This document shows positions 32,255 to 41,460 of a stretch of 64,000 nt of DNA, in pieces. Both the position numbers and the translations under genes were made by a program. The DNA is from Vannielia litorea (GTDB lineage Bacteria > Pseudomonadota > Alphaproteobacteria > Rhodobacterales > Rhodobacteraceae), in assembly GCF_018424695.1 (NCBI RefSeq), contig NZ_QTNQ01000003.1, forward strand, positions 1 to 64,000, given 5' to 3'. The notes below the pieces were generated by a model, which did not search any database, was not told the DNA's origin, and was given only the letters and a program-made list of their open reading frames with translations. Numbering within the stretch: position 1 is the stretch's first letter; the number at the start of each line of letters is the position of its first letter.

Positions 32255-35200
32255 TCAGAGCATCGCCCGGCGCTCCTCCTGTGTAAAGCGGGAGGCTTGA
32301 GAAAGGGTGAACTGGCCCCGGCTCAATTTGCGGATCTTGCCCTGGCGCAGGAGCTGACCGAAGGAGCGCAGGCTGTCTTCGCGGGTGAAGCTCTCCACGG
32401 TGCCGAGCTCCGCCACCTGCTGCATGATCTGCGGGTGCGAAAAGTGACCGTGGCCCTCTACGAAGGAGGTATAGGCCGCCGCGCACTCCAACAGCTCTTC
32501 CAGCCCCTCGGCGCCCATCTTGCGGGTGTATTCCTCGAAGCTGCTGGCCTCTGCCGCGTCCGCGCTGGCAGGCGCTTTCGCGGTTTTTCTGCCGGTGTCT
32601 TCGGCCGTCGCGTCGAGGCTGTGGTCGGTCACCCGACGGGGCCGCACCGGCGTGGCGGGGCGGGCGTCTGCCGCGGATGTATCGCCGGCATCGGTGCGCT
32701 GCTCGGTCACCAGCATCAGCGGCGAGCTGCCACGCGGGCGGCGGGTCTCGGACTTGCGCAGAACCGGGCGACGCGGGCGGGCGGGCCTTGCCTCTTCGGG
32801 CGTTTCCGCCGCGGCCTCCTGCGGCTCCTGCTCCTGCTGCACCGGGGCCTCTGTGGCTTCCGGCGTCGCGGCGGGCGCTTCGGCCTTCGCCTCTTCCTGT
32901 GCAGGGGCCTCCGGTTCGCGCAGCGGGCGCACCACCGAGGCGAGATCGTCGCGGTAGGCGCGGGCCTCGTCATTACCGTCGTTCAGTCGGTCGCCTTCGG
33001 CCTTGGTGGCGGCCACGGCGGCCTTGAGGTGAGCGATGGCCGAGCGGCGACGCTCCATCTCGGGGCCACGCATCTTGCCCTCGGTCTCGCTCATCAGCCG
33101 GTCCATCTTGGCGTCGGCCTTCTCGGTCTCCACGATCCGGTCGCGGCGGAAGCGCGCGGCCTCGTAGCGGGCCTCGCTCTGGGCATCGGCGGCCATCTTC
33201 GCCACCAGCCCTTCCACGTTGCTCCCGGTTCCGTCGCCTTCCACGTCGCCGTCCGCATCTTCTGCCGCTTCGGGCTGATCTTCGGACTCGGCGGAGGCCT
33301 CTTGCGGCGTGGGCTCGTCCTGCTCCAGGTCGATCACCTCCGAGGCCAGTTGCTCAAGCGCTTCAGGGGCCATGTCGCCATCTTCGGAGCTCTCTTGCGC
33401 GCCACTGGCGGCTTCGGGCTCGGCCTCGGCGTCATGCGCGGGGTCAGCCACAGCGTCAGTCTCTGCTGCCACTCCGGCCTCTGCTTCCGCCTCTGCATCA
33501 GCCTCAGCCTCAGCCTCAGCTTCTGCTTCTGCGTCCGCCTCAGGCTCAGCCGCTGCTTCTGGCTCAGCTGCCGCTGCCGCTTCTGCGGCCTCCTCGGCTT
33601 CGGTGAAGGCTGCGATCTCGGCTTCCAGCCCATCATCTGCCTCGGCCTCGACCGGGGCCTGCGGTTCGGCCGGTTCCGCTTCCGGCGCCTCGGCGCCCAG
33701 TTCCTGTTCCACAGCGGCCAGCTCGGCCAGAAGCTCGGCTTCGGCTTCCGGGGACAGGCTGCTTTCACCTGCCAATTCATCCGTCGCCGCAGGGGCCTCG
33801 GCCTCCACCGCTGCGGTCTCTTCCACCGCTGCTGTTTCCTCGACTTCCTCCTCCGGGGCGCTGCGGCGCAGCCCGATCGCGGCGAGGGCGGAGGCCATAG
33901 CCGACCGCTTGACCTTGATCACGCGGGGGCGGCGCGGCGACACGGGCGCGGACTCTTCCGGCGCACCCTCGGCACCGGCCTGTTCCTGCGCCTCGGCTTC
34001 CTTCGCGTCGAGCCGGGCAAAGGCGGCGTCCAGCTCTTCTGCCTCGGCACTGTCCTCCTGGGCCGCGGGCTTGTCCTCGGCGTCGCTGTCCAGCGCTCCG
34101 AAACCGTAGTCCTCCTCCGAGAGCGCGCCGATCACATCGGCCATGTCGACCTCGTCACTCTCGTCCTGGCCCGTGGCTTCGGCAGGCGCGTCCGGGGTGC
34201 TGTCCTCGGCGGCTGTTTCGACCGGGTCGGTGCCCTCGGCGTCCTCGGTCGATGCTTCGGCCACAGGCTCGCGAACCTCCTCCGCCGACACGTCAACCGT
34301 GGCGGTGATCTCGGCGTCGGGCGCAGCGGTAACCTCGGCAGTCTCTTCCGGTGTGGATGCCTCGGCCGGGGCCTCTTCCGCCGCTGCATCAGCCGCGGTT
34401 TCGGAGATCAGGTCTTCCGGGGCCGCCTGGTCTGCGCCTGGCTCAAGCTCTTCCGCAGCGGTCTCTTCCACCACGGCTTCGGCAACTTCATCCGTCTCGG
34501 CAGGGCTCTCATCGTCGGCGGCTTCGAGCGTCTCTTCGACGGCCTCTTCCGCCCCCTCGCTGGCAGCGGTCTCCTCGGCGCGCGCGTCCTCGGCGACCAC
34601 TTCGGCAGAAGCCTCCTCCGCCTCCGCGGCGGCTTCTTGTGCACCCTCTTCGGCAACGTCGCCGGCAGCGGGTTCACCCGCGGTGTCTTCCACAGGCGCG
34701 GCATCGACCATCTCTTCGGCCACAGCGTCGGCTGTGACTTCGGTATCGGCTGCCTCCTCGGCAGGGGCCTCCTCACCGGAGGTGCCGTCCACCGGCGCGG
34801 CGTCGACCGTCTCTTCGGTGACAGCCTCGGCCATCTCCTCAGCATCGGCCACCGCCTCTGCCGGGGCGTCCTCTCCTGCGGGCTCTTCAACCGGTGCATC
34901 GACCTCGTTCAGCGAAGCGAGCACGGCGGCGGTTGTGTCTTCGTCCTGCGCCTCTTCGGCGGCGTCGGCAGTGGCCTCGGCCACCTCCGTCACGCTGCCC
35001 TCGGGCAGGGCGGCGGGGCCTTCATCGGCGCTTTCGGTCGCAGCCTCGACCTCGGCTTCAACGGCAGCCTCACCCGAGGCGCTGTCTGCCGCATCTTCCT
35101 CCGGTACGGCCAGCGGCGCGGTGGGGAATTCCTCGGCCACATCCGCCTCGGCGGGGCTGGCGGCGGCATCGGCGAGGAAGGCCGCGACGGGCTCCTCTTC

Positions 35201-35929
35201 GATGGTGTCAGGCTGAAAGCCGGTTTCCACCACATGGCCGCTGTTCACCACGGCGCGGATACGCGCCAGCTTGGCGGCCACGCTGCTGCCCATTGCGGGG
35301 GCGACGGGGGCGGGCAGATCGGCATAGGGGTCGTCGGCATCCATTACCGAAAGCGGCTCGGGCTCGGGCGCCGGTGCGGGCAGCGCCTTGCGCTTGGACT
35401 TCTTGCCCTTGGACTTCTTGGGCTTCGACTTGCCCTTGACGCTGCGGCCCTGGGGGGCGTCCGTCACCTCAGCCTCAGCCTCAGCGGCGTCTTCCGTCTC
35501 GGCGTCCGTCTCGGACGAGGGGCCCTCGGCAGGGGCAGGGGCGGCGACATGATCCGAAACATCACCCGAAGGAGCAGCCTCCTCGGCGTCGGCCTCACTG
35601 GCCTCCGCCTGTGGCATCGCGGCGGAGGCGGGCTCGCGCGGGGCCTCGACGGCACTCTCCGCGCCACCGGCGCCCTCGGCGGCGCGCAGCAAGATCCCCG
35701 TGTCCGAAATCTTCGTCTCGACCCGGCGCTGAATCTCCTTTTCGGCGATGCGCTGAAGCATGTCGGCATCCGGCGTCGGAGGCTCCGCGCCGAAGTAGCG
35801 GTCGTCAGCGGCAAGATCACGGAAATACTCCGCGATTGCCTTCATCGTGCCGAAAGAGTCCTCAAACCCTTCCAGCGTGCACGAGAAGGTGCCGTAGGAC
35901 ACCGTCAGAATCTTGCTCGATCCGATCAT
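32255..35929 (-). CDS. Very large acidic, low-complexity protein with conserved terminal regions
   Basis: A 1224-residue protein. The N-terminal ~75 residues ([18 protein letters not shown], then an [25 protein letters not shown] segment) form a globular region that is conserved in Rhodobacterales. The C-terminal ~100 residues ([50 protein letters not shown]) form a second one. Between them is about 1000 residues of Glu/Ala/Asp/Pro-rich disordered sequence with tandem EA runs and repeated VDAAPVxxT blocks. It has no signal peptide or helix anchor. Function is unknown; a scaffold or spacer role is an inference. Divergent from the thiamine kinase gene. Confidence 0.8.
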   Translation of the reverse strand: MIGSSKILTVSYGTFSCTLEGFEDSFGTMKAIAEYFRDLAADDRYFGAEPPTPDADMLQRIAEKEIQRRVETKISDTGILLRAAEGAGGAESAVEAPREPASAAMPQAEASEADAEEAAPSGDVSDHVAAPAPAEGPSSETDAETEDAAEAEAEVTDAPQGRSVKGKSKPKKSKGKKSKRKALPAPAPEPEPLSVMDADDPYADLPAPVAPAMGSSVAAKLARIRAVVNSGHVVETGFQPDTIEEEPVAAFLADAAASPAEADVAEEFPTAPLAVPEEDAADSASGEAAVEAEVEAATESADEGPAALPEGSVTEVAEATADAAEEAQDEDTTAAVLASLNEVDAPVEEPAGEDAPAEAVADAEEMAEAVTEETVDAAPVDGTSGEEAPAEEAADTEVTADAVAEEMVDAAPVEDTAGEPAAGDVAEEGAQEAAAEAEEASAEVVAEDARAEETAASEGAEEAVEETLEAADDESPAETDEVAEAVVEETAAEELEPGADQAAPEDLISETAADAAAEEAPAEASTPEETAEVTAAPDAEITATVDVSAEEVREPVAEASTEDAEGTDPVETAAEDSTPDAPAEATGQDESDEVDMADVIGALSEEDYGFGALDSDAEDKPAAQEDSAEAEELDAAFARLDAKEAEAQEQAGAEGAPEESAPVSPRRPRVIKVKRSAMASALAAIGLRRSAPEEEVEETAAVEETAAVEAEAPAATDELAGESSLSPEAEAELLAELAAVEQELGAEAPEAEPAEPQAPVEAEADDGLEAEIAAFTEAEEAAEAAAAAEPEAAAEPEADAEAEAEAEAEADAEAEAEAGVAAETDAVADPAHDAEAEPEAASGAQESSEDGDMAPEALEQLASEVIDLEQDEPTPQEASAESEDQPEAAEDADGDVEGDGTGSNVEGLVAKMAADAQSEARYEAARFRRDRIVETEKADAKMDRLMSETEGKMRGPEMERRRSAIAHLKAAVAATKAEGDRLNDGNDEARAYRDDLASVVRPLREPEAPAQEEAKAEAPAATPEATEAPVQQEQEPQEAAAETPEEARPARPRRPVLRKSETRRPRGSSPLMLVTEQRTDAGDTSAADARPATPVRPRRVTDHSLDATAEDTGRKTAKAPASADAAEASSFEEYTRKMGAEGLEELLECAAAYTSFVEGHGHFSHPQIMQQVAELGTVESFTREDSLRSFGQLLRQGKIRKLSRGQFTLSQASRFTQEERRAML
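33481..33582. repeat. In-frame hexanucleotide repeat (GCCTCA/TGAGGC)
   Basis: Within the large acidic gene, a run of degenerate GCCTCA and GCTTCT hexamers encodes Glu-Ala dipeptides on the minus strand. Because the unit is six bases, slippage would change length without shifting frame. This may explain length variability between strains. Confidence 0.7.
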
Positions 35930-36067
35930 CTTTGTGCTCGCTTTCTCATAGCCCAGCGGGGTCTGTTTACCATGTATTGGTTCGAGAGAAGCAACAGACT
36001 GGGGAATTTTAGGGTATGAGATTTGGGCTTCATTGTGACCCCGTCGCAAAGCGGGCATACCCTCCCC

Positions 36068-36748
36068 ATGGCGCCGTTCCTCATCGATTCACCTGATATT
36101 ATTACCCTTCTGGGTGGGGGCGAGGTTAACGACGCCTGCCTTAAGAACGCCTTAATCCGGGCACCCCGGCTGGTGGCCGCGGACGGCGGGGCCGATGCGG
36201 CGCTGGCGCGGGGGTTAATCCCCGAGGCCGTGGTGGGCGATTTCGACAGCATATCGCCCCAGGCCCGCACCAGCCTGCCGCCCGAATCCCTGCACCACGT
36301 TGCCGAGCAGGAGAGCACCGATTTCGAGAAGGTGCTTCAGCGTGTGCGCGCGCCCCTGCTGCTGGCGGTGGGCTTCCTCGGGCGGCGGCTCGATCACCAG
36401 CTCGCCGCGCTCACCGCGCTCACCCGCCACGCCACCCAGCCCTGCCTGCTGCTGGGCCGCGATGACATCGCCTTTGCCGCGCCGCCCGAGCTTGCGCTGG
36501 AGCTGCCACGCGGCAGCCGGTTTTCGCTCTATCCGCTGGCCCGGGTCACGGGCCGCTCGGAGGGGCTGGAATGGCCGATCGAGGGGCTCACCTTCTCGCC
36601 CTCGGGGCAGATCGGCACCTCGAACCGCGTCACCGGCCCCGTCCGCCTTTCGTTCGACGCGCCGGGGATGGTGGTGATCACGCCGCCGGAGGCGCTGGAC
36701 GCTCTGATTGAAGGCTTTGCCGCCCGGCCCTCTGCTCGCGCCAGATGA
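36068..36748 (+). CDS. Thiamine diphosphokinase
   Basis: The 226-residue protein has the thiamine pyrophosphokinase landmarks: [10 protein letters not shown] at the first strand (about 12-21), [12 protein letters not shown] (about 36-47), VVGDFDSIS (about 56-64) and the catalytic [10 protein letters not shown] (about 82-91). The C-terminal domain contains the GTSNRVTG loop that clasps thiamine. It transfers diphosphate from ATP to thiamine. The ATG at 36068 removes a weak upstream TTG option. Its 3' end overlaps the convergent EamA gene by 71 bp, which is unusual but both frames are intact. Confidence 0.87.
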   Translation: MAPFLIDSPDIITLLGGGEVNDACLKNALIRAPRLVAADGGADAALARGLIPEAVVGDFDSISPQARTSLPPESLHHVAEQESTDFEKVLQRVRAPLLLAVGFLGRRLDHQLAALTALTRHATQPCLLLGRDDIAFAAPPELALELPRGSRFSLYPLARVTGRSEGLEWPIEGLTFSPSGQIGTSNRVTGPVRLSFDAPGMVVITPPEALDALIEGFAARPSARAR

Positions 36749-37610
36749 TGTAGAGCCCCGCGGCCATCGTCACCCCGATGCCCGCCAGCGCGAGCCCGTT
36801 GGGAAACTCCTTGAAGATCAGCCAGCCGACGAGGGTCGAGAAGGGAATCTCCAGGTATTGCATCGGTGCCAGCGTGGCGGTGGGGGCGTGGCGCAGGCTC
36901 CAGGTCATCAGCAGGTGCGCCAGGGTTCCGATGCAGCCCATCGCCGCGATCAGGGCCCAGGTGCGCGGGGCGGGGGAGACCACGTCGAACTCCGCCCAGA
37001 GCGTGCCATCGGCGATCAGCAGCAGCGGCGCCAGCAGGGCCGTGCCCATCAGCCCGCTCACCGATTGCATCGCCACCGGGTCCACATCGGCGCGCATCAC
37101 CCGCGTCACCAGCATGAAGAACGAGAAGTTCACCGCAACCAGCACCGGAAGCAGCGCGGCCCAGCCGACCTCGACGAAGGACGGTTGGATCACCATGCAG
37201 GTGCCCACGAAGCCCACCGCGCAGGCCCCAAGCCGGCGCACACCCACCTCCTCGCCCAGAAAGGCCCAGCCCAGCAGCAGCATGAAGAACGGCATCACGA
37301 AGGCGATGGCCACCGCATCGGCCAGCGGCAGGAACCGCAGGCTCAGAAACATCGACCCTATCCCGAAGATATGCAGCACCGTGCGCAGCGCGGTGAACCC
37401 CAGTGCCCGGCGGCTCATCCGCAGCGTGCCGCCCGCGAGAAGCACGATCGGCACGAGGATCAGCGCCTGAATGGCAAAGCGGAAAAACACCAGCTGGCTC
37501 AGCGGCACATGCCCGCCCAGCAGCTTTGCGATGGAGTCGCCCAAAGGGGCCAGCAGGCAGAACCCCAGCATAAGCGTGATCCCGAGAAGAGGGCGATCGG
37601 CCTGTTGCAT
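36678..37610 (-). CDS. EamA/DMT-family transporter
   Basis: A 310-residue protein with ten predicted membrane helices in two EamA repeats (about residues 10-140 and 150-290). Landmarks are the helix-4/5 region LADAVAIAFVMPFFMLLLGWAFLGEEVG and the second-half counterpart APMQYLEIPFSTLVGWLIFKEFPN. DMT proteins export metabolites such as amino acids or nucleobase-like compounds, but the substrate is unknown. The gene overlaps the convergent thiamine kinase gene by 71 bp. Confidence 0.87.
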   Translation of the reverse strand: MQQADRPLLGITLMLGFCLLAPLGDSIAKLLGGHVPLSQLVFFRFAIQALILVPIVLLAGGTLRMSRRALGFTALRTVLHIFGIGSMFLSLRFLPLADAVAIAFVMPFFMLLLGWAFLGEEVGVRRLGACAVGFVGTCMVIQPSFVEVGWAALLPVLVAVNFSFFMLVTRVMRADVDPVAMQSVSGLMGTALLAPLLLIADGTLWAEFDVVSPAPRTWALIAAMGCIGTLAHLLMTWSLRHAPTATLAPMQYLEIPFSTLVGWLIFKEFPNGLALAGIGVTMAAGLYIIWREQRAGRQSLQSERPAPPAA

Positions 37611-37662
37611 GACGGAGTCATATTTCGCCCCGCCGCCCCCGGCAAGGCCCCGCGCTGTGCCG

Positions 37663-38091
37663 CTATACCCAGGCCAGCGTCAGGGCGATCACCACCATGT
37701 AGCGGCCCGCCTTGGCGAGGGTGACAATCAGCAGGAAACTGGGCAACGGCTCCCGCAGAACCCCCGCCACCACCGTCAGCGGATCACCGATGAAGGGCAT
37801 CCAGCTCGCCAGCAGGCTCCACCGCCCCCAGCGATGATACTGCGCCTCCGCCCGCGCCAGTGCCGCAGCGGAAACCGGAAACCAGCGTCGCCCCTGAAAT
37901 TGCCGTAAAAAGCGCCCGGCCAGCCAGTTGACGACCGACCCCAGCACGTTGCCCAGCGTGGCCGCCGTGAAGAGCAGCGACACCGACAGGGCCGGATCGG
38001 TCAGCAGCCAGGCCAGCAGCACTTCCGACTGTGCCGGCAGCAGCGTGGCAGCAACAAACGCCGTGAGGAAGAGGCTCAGATAAGGTGTCAC
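37663..38091 (-). CDS. YqaA-family (VTT/DedA-related) membrane protein
   Basis: A 142-residue membrane protein of the YqaA branch of the SNARE-associated/DedA fold. Landmarks are a FVAATLLPAQSEVLL segment (about 12-26), GNVLGSVVNWLAGRF (about 47-61), and the conserved re-entrant-type stretch SLLASWMPFIGDPLTVVAGVLREP (about 93-116). DedA relatives move phospholipids across membranes; the role of YqaA is not established. I choose GTG 38091 because it gives the usual family N-terminus; the longer upstream frame is low quality. Confidence 0.8.
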   Translation of the reverse strand: MTPYLSLFLTAFVAATLLPAQSEVLLAWLLTDPALSVSLLFTAATLGNVLGSVVNWLAGRFLRQFQGRRWFPVSAAALARAEAQYHRWGRWSLLASWMPFIGDPLTVVAGVLREPLPSFLLIVTLAKAGRYMVVIALTLAWV

Positions 38092-38151
38092 CGACGGGCC
38101 AGTGCTCCCGAACCGAGGGCGACCCGCGCCCCCCGGCCCCAATGCCCGCAG

Positions 38152-38169
38152 GTCGGGACCTGTCCCGAC
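38152..38169. repeat. Perfect short palindrome
   Basis: GTCGGGA-CCTG-TCCCGAC is a 7-bp perfect dyad in the 136-bp gap upstream of the YqaA-type gene. A related GGGACTTGTCCCGAC lies at 17002-17016. It could be an operator or a small mRNA hairpin. Confidence 0.45.
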
Positions 38170-38227
38170 ATCGGATGACAGGCAGGACCGCTAAGGCGGG
38201 ACACGCCCTGCCGTTCGGGGCACAGCC

Positions 38228-39178
38228 TCACTGGCAGATCGGCAGCGGCTTTGCCTCGTAGTCCGGCAACGAGCGGCGCCAGCGGTTGATGACCGGCTGC
38301 AACTTCCGCTTTGGCCAGAAGGTCGGCGCGCCGATCTCGCGCAGGCAGGCGCCGTGCCAGTAAAGCCCGGCGCTTTCCAGCGAGGCCCGCGCCTTCACTG
38401 CCCGCGCCACCGCCTCGATATCCCGGCCCTCGGGGTAGATGTAAAGCGTCGTCGGGTTGCGTTCGACCAGCCGCAAAATCTCCCGCGTGGCCTCGCCCGA
38501 CCACGTGGTGCAGCCGTTGCTCCGCCCCCCGGTATAATCCACCAGCCGCCCCACGGGCACATAGCCTTCCTCGTCGGCATAGGGGCTGGCCGGCTTCTTC
38601 ATCCGGCACTGCCACTTCACGAAGATCGCCTGATGCCCGCCAATCGCCCGCTCGCGCGCGTTCGACGTCTCGCCGCGCCCGTCGAACAGCAGGAACGTCC
38701 GCCGAAACGGCGTCAGCTTGCCGGACTGACGCACGTATCCCTTGAACGAGGTCCGCGTCTCGGCGGTGATGTATTCGCCCCCCATCGTCAGCTTCGAGCC
38801 CTCGGCATTGCTGAAATGCCGCGCACATTGCCGCCCGTTGGCGAAATTCGCCTTCTGCAGCTTCCGCCCGTTGCCATGCCCCGAAGAGACGGCCCGAAAC
38901 ACCTTCTGCGCCTCGCAAATCGTATAATACCGGCGCGATCCGCCCGGCCGCGTGGCATCCATCGCCATGTAACAGGGGTTCTTCACCTGCCCCCGCCTGA
39001 CCCGGTCCCGATAGAGCCCCCGCGCCCGCTCCAGCACGACCGGGGCAATCTGCCCCTCCCCGGTGCCAATATGGGGCGCAAGCCAGCCGGGAATGCCTGA
39101 TTGCGCCGTGGATGGGCCGGACGCGAGGCCGGACAGGGCGAAGATCACGGCAGCGAAAATGCGCATTCTGCGTCTCAT
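38228..39178 (-). CDS. Exported L,D-transpeptidase-like (YkuD_2-type) protein
   Basis: The 316-residue protein has a signal peptide (basic RRRMR, then a hydrophobic stretch to STAQ at about residue 26). Its C-terminal half is a YkuD_2-type murein L,D-transpeptidase domain. Landmarks are SSGHGNGRKL (98-107), SNAEGSKLTMGGEY (123-136), AIGGHQAIFV (178-187) and the catalytic RSNGCTTWSG with Cys223. It would act in the periplasm on peptidoglycan or outer-membrane protein linkage. AGGAGG sits 6 nt before the ATG at 39178; a start 4 codons later is possible. Confidence 0.82.
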   Translation of the reverse strand: MRRRMRIFAAVIFALSGLASGPSTAQSGIPGWLAPHIGTGEGQIAPVVLERARGLYRDRVRRGQVKNPCYMAMDATRPGGSRRYYTICEAQKVFRAVSSGHGNGRKLQKANFANGRQCARHFSNAEGSKLTMGGEYITAETRTSFKGYVRQSGKLTPFRRTFLLFDGRGETSNARERAIGGHQAIFVKWQCRMKKPASPYADEEGYVPVGRLVDYTGGRSNGCTTWSGEATREILRLVERNPTTLYIYPEGRDIEAVARAVKARASLESAGLYWHGACLREIGAPTFWPKRKLQPVINRWRRSLPDYEAKPLPICQ

Positions 39179-39522
39179 GAGGAACCTCCTGCTCGGTGGG
39201 CCTTCGGGGAGGGTAGCACAGGTCCGAACCGAAACGGCAAGCGCTTTCCTGCGAGACTGGCAAGTGAAGGTCACAGTGCAGCCAGTCTCTCCGGCTACAA
39301 CGGACGACCTCTGCCTTTGCTCCATATTTCGAAGGTCATTATCCATTGTCGTGGTGCCGGATCACCCGAGCAACTAGCGGTTGTCCGCCGGTTCCAACCT
39401 GCCAGCACCCACAGGCTTGTGCGGTGTGCGACGCGCGACGATGCTCGTGGCACAGTCTGCATTACCAACGATCCCCGACTGCTTCCATTGCGTTAGGTCA
39501 ATTTTGCCCCAGAGGATTCACC
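39179..39522. other. 344-bp gene-free stretch
   Basis: This divergent spacer separates the L,D-transpeptidase-like gene from a small HExxH gene. I see no convincing coding frame, RNA gene or repeat in it. Base composition is lower in GC than the core genes, especially around 39300-39520, which fits a recently gained region. Confidence 0.5.
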
Positions 39523-40020
39523 ATGGTCTTTTTCCAACACAGTCGTTTTCCGAAATACGGAAGCTTCATCAGCGCTCAAATGACTCGCTTCGAAGATGAC
39601 GAGCCATTCATATTCAAAGCCTATGTCACCGCGCTCCAAGGCGATCGGGACTTGGCGCGAAAGACGGTCAAGGACGGAGAGTTGCCGACTGTCGAGGTGG
39701 TCGAGATTCACCCCGAGCTTTGCAATTTCAACCTCAATTGGCGCAAGATGGCGCCCGGCTCCTTTTGCCCGGCATCGCCCTCGAAGATCCATATCCTGGA
39801 AAGCGAGGCCGAAGGCTACGAGAATGGCAATATCCCTGACTGGAAGGCCGCCCGCCTCCTGTTGCACGAACTGGTCCATTGGGCGCGCTACCACAAAGGC
39901 CTACCGAGCCGGATCTCCGGGTTCGAGGCCGGAGACATGTTCGAGTGGTTTGCACAATATCCTGGAGAGGGACGGCTGCCGCGCAATCATGACGACGGCG
40001 GGCCGGTCGAAACATTCTGA
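39523..40020 (+). CDS. Small HExxH metallopeptidase-like protein (Tox-MPTase3-like)
   Basis: A 165-residue protein with the zinc motif LLHELVHWARYH (HELVH at 115-119) and a second acidic cluster FEAGDMFEW (134-142), which could supply the Glu third ligand of a gluzincin. The spacing and HELVHW...E.GD.FE pattern recall the Tox-MPTase3 metallopeptidases of polymorphic-toxin systems, from memory. There is no signal peptide, long toxin-delivery part, or recognisable immunity gene beside it. The neighbourhood has lower GC than the core. AGAGGA precedes the ATG. Toxicity is a hypothesis. Confidence 0.65.
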   Translation: MVFFQHSRFPKYGSFISAQMTRFEDDEPFIFKAYVTALQGDRDLARKTVKDGELPTVEVVEIHPELCNFNLNWRKMAPGSFCPASPSKIHILESEAEGYENGNIPDWKAARLLLHELVHWARYHKGLPSRISGFEAGDMFEWFAQYPGEGRLPRNHDDGGPVETF

Positions 40021-40082
40021 AGCGGCAAGTGCGGTTGCATCCTGTGTCACACTCCATGGCGCGACACTAGTAGATTATCGAC

Positions 40083-41333
40083 CTACGGCTTCACCACCAA
40101 CCCCGGCGGGGTGTTCGCCAGATACTCCGAGCTGGCATCGTTGATCAGCATCGTCTCGGTCAGCTCGATGCCCCCGTCGTCCAGCCAGAGCCCCGGCATG
40201 AAGTGAAACACCATGCCCGGTTGCAACTCCGTCTCGTCGCCTTCGCGCAGGCTCATCGTGCGTTCGCCCCAGTCCGGCGGGTAGGAGAGACCAACTGAGT
40301 AGCCGCAGCGGCTGTTCTTCTCGAAGCCGTAGCGGTTCAGCGTCTGTGTGAAAGAGCGGGCCACCTCCGAGCAGGTCGCGCCGGGCCGCGCCGCGCCCAT
40401 CACCGCCGCCGTGGCGGCCATCAGCGCCTCCTCCGCCTTGCGATACTTGTTGGGCGGCTCGCCGAAAAACAGCGTCCGGCTCTGTGGGCAATGATAGCGC
40501 GCGTGGCAGCCCGCGATCTCGAAGAAGGTCGGCAAGCCGCGCGGAATGGGCGCGCCGTCCCACGTCAGGTGCGGCGCGGTGGCATCCATCCCTGAGGGCG
40601 TCATCGGCACGATCGCCGGGTAATCGCCCCAGGCCCCCCGCGTGCCCAGCGCCCCCGCCTTCAGGATCTCGGCCACCAGCGCGTTCTTCTGCATCCCCGG
40701 CTCGGCCACCTCGGCGATCACCGCGTGCATCTCGGTCACGATCTCGCCCGCGCGCCGCATATAGGCGATCTCGGCGGGGGATTTCACCGCCCGGCACCAG
40801 TTGACGAGGCCGGTGGCATCGCTCACCTGCGCATCCGGCAGGCCGTCGCAGAGGGCAATATGGGCGGCGGCGGAATAATAGTAATTGTCCAGCTCCACCC
40901 CGATCCGCGAGGTGCCGTGGCCCGAGTCGACCATGAGCTGCGCCAGCACCGTCATCGGATGCGCCTCGGGGTTCTGCACCAGCCAGTCCTCGTAGCCGAG
41001 GATGTGGTCATGGCTCATCCACACCGTCCGCTTGGCCCCGGCGGCATCCATCCCGCGGCCCCACCAGACCGGATCGTGCTTCAGGCTCACGATCACCGCC
41101 TGATGCACGTAGAACGACCACCCGTCATAGCCCGTCAGCCAGTTCATGTTGGAGGGGTCGGAAATGACCAGCACCTCCAGCCCCTTCTCCTCCATCGAGG
41201 CCCGCACGGCGGCGAGCCGCTCGTGGTATTCGGTGCGGGCGAAGACGAGGGCCGAGGAGGGCAGGGAGGCCGCCGGGGCGGCACCGCCCTGAAGCGCCAT
41301 CGGGGCGGATCGGGTGTGAGGCTTGGTGGTCAT
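40083..41333 (-). CDS. M24-fold hydrolase, ectoine hydrolase (DoeA)/creatinase-like
   Basis: The 416-residue pita-bread-fold protein matches DoeA/EutD-type enzymes over its whole length: NMNWLTGYDGWSFYVHQAVI near the start, VWWGRGMDAAGAKRTVW, and GYSVGLSYPPDWGE late. Metal-ligand positions of true aminopeptidases are changed (EIAGCHARYHCP in place of the Asp ligand region, GYS in place of GHG), as in creatinase and ectoine hydrolase. It probably opens ectoine or a similar ring or guanidino compound. No doeB deacetylase or ectoine transporter is adjacent, so the substrate is not fixed. The start may be ATG 41300. Confidence 0.75.
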   Translation of the reverse strand: MTTKPHTRSAPMALQGGAAPAASLPSSALVFARTEYHERLAAVRASMEEKGLEVLVISDPSNMNWLTGYDGWSFYVHQAVIVSLKHDPVWWGRGMDAAGAKRTVWMSHDHILGYEDWLVQNPEAHPMTVLAQLMVDSGHGTSRIGVELDNYYYSAAAHIALCDGLPDAQVSDATGLVNWCRAVKSPAEIAYMRRAGEIVTEMHAVIAEVAEPGMQKNALVAEILKAGALGTRGAWGDYPAIVPMTPSGMDATAPHLTWDGAPIPRGLPTFFEIAGCHARYHCPQSRTLFFGEPPNKYRKAEEALMAATAAVMGAARPGATCSEVARSFTQTLNRYGFEKNSRCGYSVGLSYPPDWGERTMSLREGDETELQPGMVFHFMPGLWLDDGGIELTETMLINDASSEYLANTPPGLVVKP

Positions 41334-41460
41334 GCGGCGAGAGTGGGGGAGAGCGCGCGGCGGGGCAAGCGGAAGATGCAGGCCCGCCTGCCTTGTCTCC
41401 CCGGTGGCTTCATGCCTCAATGGCGCCGCGCCACAGCCCGGCGCCCCGAGGGAGGATCAC

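Noticed and set aside
32297..36019. A 1240-codon open frame antisense to the large acidic gene
   Set aside because: It is a by-product of the Glu/Ala-rich repeats on the other strand; its translation is Gly/Leu/Arg low-complexity with no ribosome site or domain.
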